Origin: Acidimicrobiia bacterium
GTDB lineage: Bacteria > Actinomycetota > Acidimicrobiia > Acidimicrobiales > SZUA-35
Length of the DNA: 6,433 bases
Assembly (NCBI GenBank): GCA_029857855.1
Contig: JAOUGG010000151.1
Span: 1-6,433 of the forward strand
Reading direction: 5' to 3'
Of the stretch, positions 1 through 5,102 are shown piece after piece. How positions within the stretch are numbered: position 1 is the first letter of the stretch; each line of letters starts with the position of its first letter. The notes beneath the pieces were generated by a model. It made no database searches. It worked only from the letters and a program-made list of their open reading frames with translations, and was not told the origin of the DNA. The position numbers and the translations under genes were made by a program.

Positions 1-104
1 CAGCCGGGCCACACGTCGTGGCCACAGCCGACGTTGAGGCCTTTGCCTTCGGCCGGGGGTTCGGGGAGAACTCGAGCCAGGTAGCGGTCGAACGTCAGAG
101 CCAT
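1..104 (-). CDS. SAM-dependent methyltransferase, class I (5' end only, cut by window edge)
   Basis: This is the first 34 codons of a minus-strand gene that runs off the left edge. The visible protein begins MALTFDRYLARVLPEP and reaches LNVGCGHDVWPG at about residues 23-34. LNVGCG is the glycine-rich motif I that binds S-adenosylmethionine in class I (Rossmann) methyltransferases. The following 'HDVWPG', probably then Trp, resembles the 'GC G...PGW.N.D' start of small methyltransferases often found in polysaccharide and sugar-biosynthesis loci. The ATG at 104 is preceded two codons upstream by an in-frame TGA (108-110), so no earlier start exists in this frame. Seventy-two bases separate it from the flippase stop, in the same direction, so it is probably the next gene of the same operon. 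The methyl acceptor cannot be told from this fragment; a sugar or glycan is a guess from context. Confidence 0.8.
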   Translation of the reverse strand, partial: MALTFDRYLARVLPEPPAEGKGLNVGCGHDVWPG

Positions 105-120
105 CGGTCAACCATCGGTC
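101..120 (-). repeat. 11-bp tandem duplication that doubles the methyltransferase start codon
   Basis: The minus strand carries GACCGATGG twice, at 120-112 and 109-101, with a period of 11 bases. Each copy contains an ATG. The ATG at 104 opens the methyltransferase frame. The ATG at 115 is in another frame and reads only six codons before a TGA at 95-97, inside the methyltransferase. No clear Shine-Dalgarno precedes either ATG. The arrangement could be a chance slippage product or a small upstream ORF overlapping the true start. Confidence 0.6.
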
Positions 121-145
121 GCCACCGCACGATCATGAGACGGCC

Positions 146-190
146 ACCACGAGGCGAGCCATGATGAGGCGAGCCGTCACGAGGCGAGCT
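146..190 (-). repeat. 15-bp minisatellite, three units, across the flippase stop codon
   Basis: On the minus strand three consecutive 15-base units run 190-176, 175-161 and 160-146. They share the core GCTCGCCTC followed by RTSRY-like bases, and a fourth, degenerate unit may follow (145-131). The flippase TGA (177-179) lies inside the first unit, so the array forms the end of that gene and most of the spacer before the methyltransferase. The period is a multiple of three, and one minus-strand frame would read repeated Ala-Arg-Leu. However, that frame is only the tail of an arginine-rich shadow frame and is not believed to be coding. Confidence 0.75.
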
Positions 191-1562
191 CCCGCGAGGT
201 CACGCTCGCGAGCGGCTTGACGCCGTCGCGCACAACCGTCGACGCAACGCACACGGCGAGGAACACGGCCTGCCCGGCGACGAAGGCGAGCCCGACGGCG
301 GCCAGCGAGTCGGTCAGCGCGACGGCGGTCACGGTGGCAGTCCCTCCGATTGCGGCGTTGGCCAGCATGGGCCCACCGCCGTGGCGGGCACCGACACCGA
401 TGTTGAGGGTGATGGCGACGAGCCCGAGCAGCTGCCCGACGAGGATGAGGGGGAGGATGGTGGTTGTCGGATCGAAACTCCGGTCGTAGAGGACGGGGAC
501 GATGATCGGGGCCGCAACCGAAAGGGCGCCGACGACGATGATTCCCCGCAGGCAGAGCCGGCGCAGGTGGGCGCCCATGGTGGCGGCGAAGTCGGCGTCG
601 TCGGTGGAGGCGGCGGCGATCCGGGCGGAGAAGTCGCCGTTGAGTTCGAACGTGAAGAGCGTGGCCATCCCGGCGGCGATGGTGGCGGCGGCCCGGTAGT
701 AGCCGGCGGCATCGACGCCCTGGCCCGAGGCCACCACCAGGGGAACGATCAGCAGCATCGCTGCGGTGAAGAGGAACCCGAGCACCTGGGGCACGCCGTA
801 CCGCAGTAGGGCGGGGACTTCGGCCAGCGCAGCTCGAACGGGTGGTGGAGGTGGCGTGTCCGTCGGCGTGGTCGCCGCTGACGGCCGGGCGATCGTCACG
901 GCACCGGTGGTCACGAGCGAGGCCAGCATGGCCAGCAGCTGGACCCGGCTGATCCCGTCGACGCCCCAGCGGCTGAAGCCGAGCCAGGCCACGACCGGGG
1001 TCGACCCGGCGGCCAGCGCCAGGGCGAGCCCGACCCGTCGGATTCGGCGGCGGGCAACCATCGAGTTGACCTGCAGGGTCACCCAGCCGAAGGTGATGCC
1101 GGCGGCCACGGCGAGGAGGAACAGTTCCCCGCCGTTGGATCCGTCGCCGAAGATGAGCCGGGCAAGCGGCCGGCTGAACGTGAGGGCGACGGCGGCCACG
1201 ATCCCCATAGCCGTGAGGGAGGCCAGCTCGGCGCCTCGAAGCATGGCGTCGAAGTCGGGCGGGTCGTTCGACTCGGTGCGTCGGCCCCACTCCCGAACCA
1301 GCGCCTCCCCGGTGCCGAGAGCGCAGAGGGCGACGATGTTGGCCACCGCCTGAACGAGGGCGAACGTGCCGACACCGGCTGCGCCCAGAAGGGTTGCGGC
1401 CAGCTTGGACGTGACGACACCGGCCACCAGCTGCACGCCGGCAGCCAGAACGAGGGCGTTGTCGGTCAGGAGCGGCCGACGACCAGCGGCCGAAGTGACC
1501 GTCCCGGACCCATCGCGTCGAGCGTCATCCGCGTCCGCGGCCTGTGCCGGCATCACCGTCAT
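177..1562 (-). CDS. Wzx/MOP-superfamily polysaccharide flippase
   Basis: This 461-residue integral membrane protein is predicted to flip lipid-linked glycans across the cytoplasmic membrane for polysaccharide or O-antigen-like assembly. About twelve hydrophobic segments are visible, roughly at residues 36-59, 62-84, 112-129, 147-168, 177-196, 207-225, 256-279, 283-305, 338-358, 368-390, 398-416 and 420-443. The segment 'LGAAGVGTFALV...LGTGEALVRE' (59-91) matches the conserved early part of Wzx-type flippases ('LGpegyG.yal...lGl..alvr'). A 30-residue Arg/Ala/Asp-rich cytoplasmic tail comes first, and a Pro-rich loop (P237-P241) separates the two halves. Length is normal for the family. The ATG at 1562 directly follows an in-frame TAG, so no longer start exists; M4 is an alternative. 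GGGAGG (1578-1583) lies 15 bases upstream, a long spacing for a ribosome binding site. It is 39 bases after the kinase stop and in the same direction. The substrate is unknown, and another MOP-superfamily exporter role is possible. Confidence 0.85.
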   Translation of the reverse strand: MTVMPAQAADADDARRDGSGTVTSAAGRRPLLTDNALVLAAGVQLVAGVVTSKLAATLLGAAGVGTFALVQAVANIVALCALGTGEALVREWGRRTESNDPPDFDAMLRGAELASLTAMGIVAAVALTFSRPLARLIFGDGSNGGELFLLAVAAGITFGWVTLQVNSMVARRRIRRVGLALALAAGSTPVVAWLGFSRWGVDGISRVQLLAMLASLVTTGAVTIARPSAATTPTDTPPPPPVRAALAEVPALLRYGVPQVLGFLFTAAMLLIVPLVVASGQGVDAAGYYRAAATIAAGMATLFTFELNGDFSARIAAASTDDADFAATMGAHLRRLCLRGIIVVGALSVAAPIIVPVLYDRSFDPTTTILPLILVGQLLGLVAITLNIGVGARHGGGPMLANAAIGGTATVTAVALTDSLAAVGLAFVAGQAVFLAVCVASTVVRDGVKPLASVTSRELAS

Positions 1563-1601
1563 CTATCGGCGTTGCCGCCTCCCGGTTTGAGGGGCCGGCG
1601 G

Positions 1602-2879
1602 CTACGGCACCACGTCGAACCCGTGCGCGACGACCCGGGTTTCGCCGGTTGCACCGGAGATCACGAGCTGCACCACTCCTCGGCCCGGTCGAGTGGCTCG
1701 CACGGCCAGGGACGGTTCGCCGGTGTGATGGGTGCCGGTCGGGCTGATCCAGGTCCAGGTCGAGATGTCCTCGGGCAGCTCGACGGTGAATGTCCCGGTC
1801 TCGCCGACGGCGATGGTCTCGGGGCCGGTGATGACCACGGTCGAACCGTCGAGATCGGCTGTCGTGGTCACCACACCGTCGGTCACCGCCGTGGCCACCT
1901 CCGCCTCGATGCGGGCGGCCCCGGATCGGTTGACCAGGCGAACCCCGGCCATCCCGGCGATCACGATCACGGCGATCGCGGCGACCAGTGCGGCAACGAC
2001 CCCCGCAACGAGTGGCCGTCGTCGCCGCGCCGTCACCGAATCGACCGGCAACGGGGGAATCAGCGCCCGACGAACCGACCGGTACCACTCCTCGATGGTG
2101 GCCGGCCGCCGGGCCGGATCGTCGGCCATCCCGGCGGCGATGGCGGCCGCCAGTTCGTCGCCGGTCCCGGCCGCGGCCAGGTCGTTGGCTCGGATCGTCG
2201 CAGAGTCGTTGGGTGGGTGGCCGGTCAGGAACCAGTGGACGACGGCCGACGCGGCCCAGATGTCGGCCCGGTTGTCGACGCGGCCCGGGGTGCGCTGCTC
2301 GGGTGGCACAAAGCCGGGGGTGCCGACACCGAGCGTCAGTCCGCTCCCATCGGCCAGCTGCTTGGCGAAGCCGAGGTCGCCGAGGAGGAGGGTTTCGTTG
2401 GGGCCGATCAGCTGGTCGGGCGGGCGCTCGTCGTCGGATCCGAAGAGCAGCAGGTTCGACGGTTTGACGTCGCGGTGCACCACCCCTTGGGCGTGCAGCG
2501 CGCCGATGGCCCGACTCAGCATCGAGGCCAGCTGGTAGAGGTCGTCGGATGTCGGCTCGGCCGTGGCCCGCCAGGATCGGACGCGGTTGTCGAGATCGCC
2601 ACCGTCGGCCAGCGGCATGACGATGAACGGCTGACCCGAAGGCGTTTCGCCGGTGTCGTAGACCGGTACCACCGGGCCGGTGAGCTGTCGCTGGAGCAGC
2701 GCCTCGGACAGGAACCGCTCGCGTACCTCGACGTGGTTCGTGTAGTTCTCGGCCAGGATCTTGACCGCGACGGGGCTTTCGAACCGGGTGTCGAGCGCAC
2801 GGTAGACGGTGGAGAATCCGCCGGCGCCCAGCGTGTTGATCAGCCGCCACCGGCCGTTCGGCCCGACCGCCTCGTCCAC
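1602..2879 (-). CDS. Transmembrane Ser/Thr protein kinase (Hanks type) with extracellular Ig/PKD-like domain
   Basis: This 425-residue receptor-like kinase has its catalytic domain at about residues 11-275. Visible elements are the glycine-rich loop LGAGGFSTVY (17-26), the ATP-anchoring Lys in VAVK (K40), its partner Glu (E59), the catalytic loop HRDVKPSN (135-142, D137), DLG (168-170) in place of the usual DFG, the activation segment GTPGFVPPEQ (186-195), D206 and the late Arg in DPARRP (R257). All residues needed for catalysis appear present. An Arg cluster (285-288) precedes a single membrane span at about 289-313. The outer part (318-425) includes a beta-rich stretch from about 347 with 'VGETGTFTV' and 'WTWISPTG', resembling an Ig or PKD fold rather than the PASTA repeats of PknB. 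Translation begins at a GTG only six bases after the sigma-factor TAG, which suggests translational coupling. The likely target is the sigma factor or another envelope regulator, but this is inference. Confidence 0.92.
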   Translation of the reverse strand: MDEAVGPNGRWRLINTLGAGGFSTVYRALDTRFESPVAVKILAENYTNHVEVRERFLSEALLQRQLTGPVVPVYDTGETPSGQPFIVMPLADGGDLDNRVRSWRATAEPTSDDLYQLASMLSRAIGALHAQGVVHRDVKPSNLLLFGSDDERPPDQLIGPNETLLLGDLGFAKQLADGSGLTLGVGTPGFVPPEQRTPGRVDNRADIWAASAVVHWFLTGHPPNDSATIRANDLAAAGTGDELAAAIAAGMADDPARRPATIEEWYRSVRRALIPPLPVDSVTARRRRPLVAGVVAALVAAIAVIVIAGMAGVRLVNRSGAARIEAEVATAVTDGVVTTTADLDGSTVVITGPETIAVGETGTFTVELPEDISTWTWISPTGTHHTGEPSLAVRATRPGRGVVQLVISGATGETRVVAHGFDVVP

Positions 2880-2885
2880 GGTCGG

Positions 2886-3464
2886 CTACCCGACCTCGAT
2901 GGTGCGGGCGACCATGGCCCGGCCCCGGGCCAGGCGGGATCGGACGGTGCCGACCTCGATGTCGAGTTGGTCGGCGATGGAGGCGTAGTCGTGGCCGTCG
3001 ACATCGCGGAGCAGGATCACCGCCCGGTAGTGGTCGGGCAGGGCGTCGATGGCGGAGCGGAGCTGGTCGCGCCCGGCGATCAGGGAGCTGACCCGTTGTG
3101 TCGGGGATTGACGATCGTCGTCGCCGAGGGTGACGTCGTCACGGCTGTGGCGGAGGTGGGTGATGGCGGCGTTGCGGGCGACCGTGTGGAGCCAGGTCGT
3201 GAACTTCGCCTCGCCCCGGTAGGAGCCGATGCCGGCCGACACCTTGATGAGCACGTCCTGGGCGACGTCATCGGCGTCGGTGTCGTTGACGACGAGCCGC
3301 CGGATGGCACCCCGAGCCAGCCGGTGCTTGTCGACGAGCGTCAGGAGGTGATCGAGGGCCTCCAGGTCACCGGCGGCGGCCGCCGTCGCCAGGCGGTCGA
3401 GTAACGACGTCCGGTCGCCCTCCGACAACTCGGCAAACGCTGTGACGTCGTCGATTCGCCCCAC
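2886..3464 (-). CDS. ECF-family RNA polymerase sigma factor
   Basis: This 192-residue group IV sigma factor would direct RNA polymerase to a small regulon. Region 2 occupies about residues 35-106. Its 2.1-2.2 part contains 'DTDADDVAQDVLIKV' (61-75), the acidic core-binding helix, followed by the aromatic and basic promoter-melting and -10 recognition part 'YRGEAKFTTWLHTVARNAAITHLR'. An acidic linker (109-117) joins region 4 at about 134-187, including 'ALPDHYRAVILLRDVDGHDYASIA' and the helix-turn-helix 'EVGTVRSRLARGR' (170-182). There is no C-terminal extension. The first 30 residues form an unusually long lead before region 2. Translation starts at a GTG (3464); an in-frame TAG at 3474-3476 rules out anything longer, and no strong Shine-Dalgarno is seen. 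It is followed at once by a Ser/Thr kinase and preceded by a membrane protein, with no recognisable anti-sigma gene nearby. An ECF-type promoter upstream of the membrane-protein gene suggests autoregulation. Confidence 0.93.
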   Translation of the reverse strand: MGRIDDVTAFAELSEGDRTSLLDRLATAAAAGDLEALDHLLTLVDKHRLARGAIRRLVVNDTDADDVAQDVLIKVSAGIGSYRGEAKFTTWLHTVARNAAITHLRHSRDDVTLGDDDRQSPTQRVSSLIAGRDQLRSAIDALPDHYRAVILLRDVDGHDYASIADQLDIEVGTVRSRLARGRAMVARTIEVG

Positions 3465-3475
3465 GCGTCCAGGCT

Positions 3476-3489
3476 ACCGACGCGTCGGT
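3476..3489. repeat. Perfect 14-bp palindrome ahead of the sigma-factor start
   Basis: The sequence ACCGACGCGTCGGT is its own reverse complement. It ends 11 bases upstream of the sigma-factor GTG, inside the 72-base spacer after the membrane-protein stop. Palindromes of this size in such a place can be operator half-site pairs or short RNA hairpins that affect translation of the next gene. No GGAAC-like -35 is placed correctly for it to be part of an ECF promoter, so its role is unknown. Confidence 0.55.
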
Positions 3490-3536
3490 CGTGAACCCGC
3501 GGCGGGACCAGCGGGAACGCCGTCGGCGATCCAGGG

Positions 3537-4946
3537 CTAGGGAAGGGCGAGGTCGTACGTGGCCCGTTCGCCGATCCAGCCCTCGGGGCTCCCCAGCTCG
3601 AGCGTGGCGGTCTGTGCTCCGGCTGGAATCTGAAAGACGGCCTGGACGTCGGCCACTTCGCCGGCCTGGATGAACAGGTTGATGTCGTTGACCGGGGAGT
3701 ACCGTTCGCCGTCGGCTGAGACTCGTAGGGCGGACCCCTTGAGGTTGGACGCTATGGTCACGCCCTCGACCTGCAGGTTCAGGATCAACCACTTGTGACC
3801 GGGGTCGGCGCTGTCGGGCCCGATCCTGGCCGCTGTCTGCCCATCGAGCACTGTGTAGTCGACGGCGGAGGCCGGTAGGCGGCTGTACGGAATGCTCGGG
3901 TCGGCCTCGCCGACGGCCGATTCCGAGGTCAAGGTAGCGGTCACGGCTCCCTCGCTGACAGCGGTGTCGGGGGGAAGGTAGGCGGCGATCGGTCCGTCCA
4001 CCAGCGTCACCTCGTAGCGGGCGGTGTAGCCGTCGCGCTGGTCCGCCGTCACCCCGACTTCGAGTGCGAACGCCGCGAGATCAACCGGCACCTCGAAGGT
4101 GAACGAGCGATTGACGACCTCACCGGGAAACCCCAGTTCGTTCCAGCTTTCGACCGGCTGATGGATCCGCCCGTCGTCGTCGACCAGGCGGAAGACGTCC
4201 TCGACCAGGTTGGACGCTCCCGCACCGATGGAGGTGTTGGGACTGACCAACAGCTGAACGTCGATGACGACGAGCTTGGATCCCGGCTCGGGTGTGAAAC
4301 CGCCGTAGGAGGCGTCGGTGCTGTAGACGGTGTCAATGGTGAGTTCGCCGATCTCTTCGGTCGGGTCGGTGGGGTCGGTCGAGATCAGGTTCGACTCCGA
4401 CACCTGCACGATCGACTCGGCCACCTGCTCCACCGTTCCTCCGGTCGCCGCGGTGGCAGCCGACCCGGCCTGTGGCTCGGCCCCGCCGGTCGTGTTGTCG
4501 GCGGTGCCGTCGTCGTCGCCCAGGTTTTCGGTGGCGTCGGGGTCGTCTTGGGTGGCGTCGGACGGTTCGGTGACGGGCTCCGAAGCGAGGTCGCCGACCG
4601 GCTCGGCCACGGCTCCGTCACCGGCCGCCGTCTGCCCGCCGTCACCGGTGATGGCTCCGACCGCGGCGCTGACGGCGGCCACGGCAACGAACGCGCCGAC
4701 CGACAGTAGGACACCGAACCGTCGCCACAGTCCCGGAGACGGCACGGCGTCGGGGCCGAACAGTTGCTTGATCTCCTCGGGCGTCACCTCCCGGTCCATG
4801 GCCCGGTCTCGGCCGTGGAGGAACCAGCGCCGATTCCAGACGAGAGAGAAGATGAACATCAGCGTGACGTACCGGTACCGGCACGTCACCTCCGTCCAGT
4901 CGTCAACCTGCTTGGTGGCGTTGTCGGTTCCCCATCCGTAGATCAT
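3537..4946 (-). CDS. Single-pass membrane protein with two DUF4352-like outer domains
   Basis: This 469-residue protein is of unknown function. The N-terminal part (1-72) is probably cytoplasmic. It starts MIYGWG, has one Cys (C22), an aromatic and basic stretch (24-44), and ends with DREVTPEEIKQLFG (51-64). The opening recalls small 'GWG' zinc-ribbon-type domains, but the paired cysteines are missing. One membrane span lies at about 77-99 after W74-R75-R76. Residues 100-200 are an acidic Asp/Thr/Ala/Gly/Pro linker. Two beta-rich domains follow, about 200-318 and 345-469. The first has 'PEPGSKLVVIDVQL' (219-232) and the second 'DPGHKWLILNLQV', both like the conserved core strand of DUF4352 and related extracellular domains. 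The ATG at 4946 has AAGGAG (4955-4960) eight bases upstream, the strongest ribosome binding site in the window, and an ECF-type promoter about 50 bases upstream. Being first in the sigma-kinase operon with inside-TM-outside topology makes it a candidate sensor or sigma-factor partner. That role is inferred, not recognised. Confidence 0.85.
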   Translation of the reverse strand: MIYGWGTDNATKQVDDWTEVTCRYRYVTLMFIFSLVWNRRWFLHGRDRAMDREVTPEEIKQLFGPDAVPSPGLWRRFGVLLSVGAFVAVAAVSAAVGAITGDGGQTAAGDGAVAEPVGDLASEPVTEPSDATQDDPDATENLGDDDGTADNTTGGAEPQAGSAATAATGGTVEQVAESIVQVSESNLISTDPTDPTEEIGELTIDTVYSTDASYGGFTPEPGSKLVVIDVQLLVSPNTSIGAGASNLVEDVFRLVDDDGRIHQPVESWNELGFPGEVVNRSFTFEVPVDLAAFALEVGVTADQRDGYTARYEVTLVDGPIAAYLPPDTAVSEGAVTATLTSESAVGEADPSIPYSRLPASAVDYTVLDGQTAARIGPDSADPGHKWLILNLQVEGVTIASNLKGSALRVSADGERYSPVNDINLFIQAGEVADVQAVFQIPAGAQTATLELGSPEGWIGERATYDLALP

Positions 4947-4954
4947 GTCGACCT

Positions 4955-4960
4955 CTCCTT
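4955..4960 (-). promoter_or_regulatory. Strong Shine-Dalgarno of the membrane-protein gene
   Basis: AAGGAG on the minus strand lies eight bases before the ATG at 4946. It is the only near-perfect ribosome binding site in the minus-strand cluster and fixes the start of the first operon gene. Confidence 0.85.
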
Positions 4961-4997
4961 CCGTCCCAACCCGTCGGTGGGTTGCGGATTCGAAGGG

Positions 4998-5026
4998 TCA
5001 GACGCGACGTCTGTCGCAAAAGTTCC
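4998..5026 (-). promoter_or_regulatory. ECF sigma-type promoter (GGAAC, 17 bp, CGTCTGA)
   Basis: On the minus strand GGAAC (5026-5022), continuing as GGAACTTTT, is followed by a 17-base spacer and CGTCTGA (5004-4998, CGTC at 5004-5001). GGAAC at -35 with CGTC or TCTGA at -10, spaced 16-17 bp, is the classic ECF promoter architecture. Other GGAAC occurrences found by eye in the window lie inside genes and lack a properly spaced CGTC. Transcription would start near 4992, giving a leader of about 45 bases that contains the strong Shine-Dalgarno of the membrane-protein gene. The ECF sigma factor encoded second in this operon is the obvious candidate to read it, which would give positive autoregulation. 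Confidence 0.72.
4999..5013. promoter_or_regulatory. Inverted repeat overlapping the -10 of the ECF-type promoter
   Basis: CAGACG and CGTCTG (4999-5004 and 5008-5013) form a perfect 6-bp inverted repeat around a CGA spacer. A second, interleaved repeat GCGAC/GTCGC (5004-5008, 5013-5017) shares bases with it. Because the -10 element is one arm, this may be a repressor operator, or it may just reflect the CG-rich -10 sequence. Confidence 0.4.
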
Positions 5027-5029
5027 AGC

Positions 5030-5049
5030 CCGCCCGGATTCCGCCCGGA
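5030..5049 (-). promoter_or_regulatory. Tandem 9-bp direct repeats just upstream of the -35 (candidate activator site)
   Basis: TCCGGGCGG occurs twice on the minus strand, at 5049-5041 and 5038-5030, with an 11-bp period (about one helical turn). The second copy ends three bases before the GGAAC -35. Tandem repeats on one face of the helix at roughly -40 to -60 are the usual layout of an activator or response-regulator site. No protein can be assigned from the sequence. Confidence 0.45.
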
Positions 5050-5102
5050 GATCCGCCGTGTTGCCGCTTCAGCCTACGACGAGGCGACCACGAAGATGGT
5101 GT

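Noticed and set aside
133..1290. A 385-codon Arg-rich minus-strand frame overlapping the flippase
   Set aside because: It is a shifted-frame shadow. The flippase frame has a coherent multi-span membrane pattern. Only its tail, with repeated Ala-Arg-Leu from the minisatellite, was of interest.
1525..2850. A 441-codon minus-strand frame overlapping the kinase in another frame
   Set aside because: It is strongly Arg/Gly/Pro-biased and is the typical shifted-frame shadow of a high-GC gene; the kinase frame carries all the motifs.
1572..3404. A 610-codon open frame on the plus strand, antisense to the kinase and sigma genes
   Set aside because: The opposite strand has unmistakable kinase and sigma-factor motifs. 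The plus frame has a Gly/Asp/Val/Arg-rich low-information composition, no recognisable domain and no good start signal. Long antisense frames are expected in GC-rich DNA.
2886..3464. Sigma factor as a LuxR/TetR-type regulator because of its C-terminal helix-turn-helix
   Set aside because: Region 2 with the acidic core-binding helix and the melting motif is clear, so ECF sigma is the better call.
3507..3535. A plus-strand GGAAC in the membrane protein - sigma spacer as a possible antisense ECF promoter
   Set aside because: No CGTC or TCTGA element lies 16-18 bases downstream; what follows there is GGCTAG.
3465..3536. A second ECF promoter using the CGTCGG in the palindrome as -10 for the sigma gene
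   Set aside because: The expected -35 position is CCCGCCG-like with no GGAAC resemblance.
5027..5102. Intrinsic terminator after the glycosyltransferase
   Set aside because: No stable stem followed by a T-tract is present; the GC repeats there are direct, not inverted, and better explained as promoter-proximal sites.
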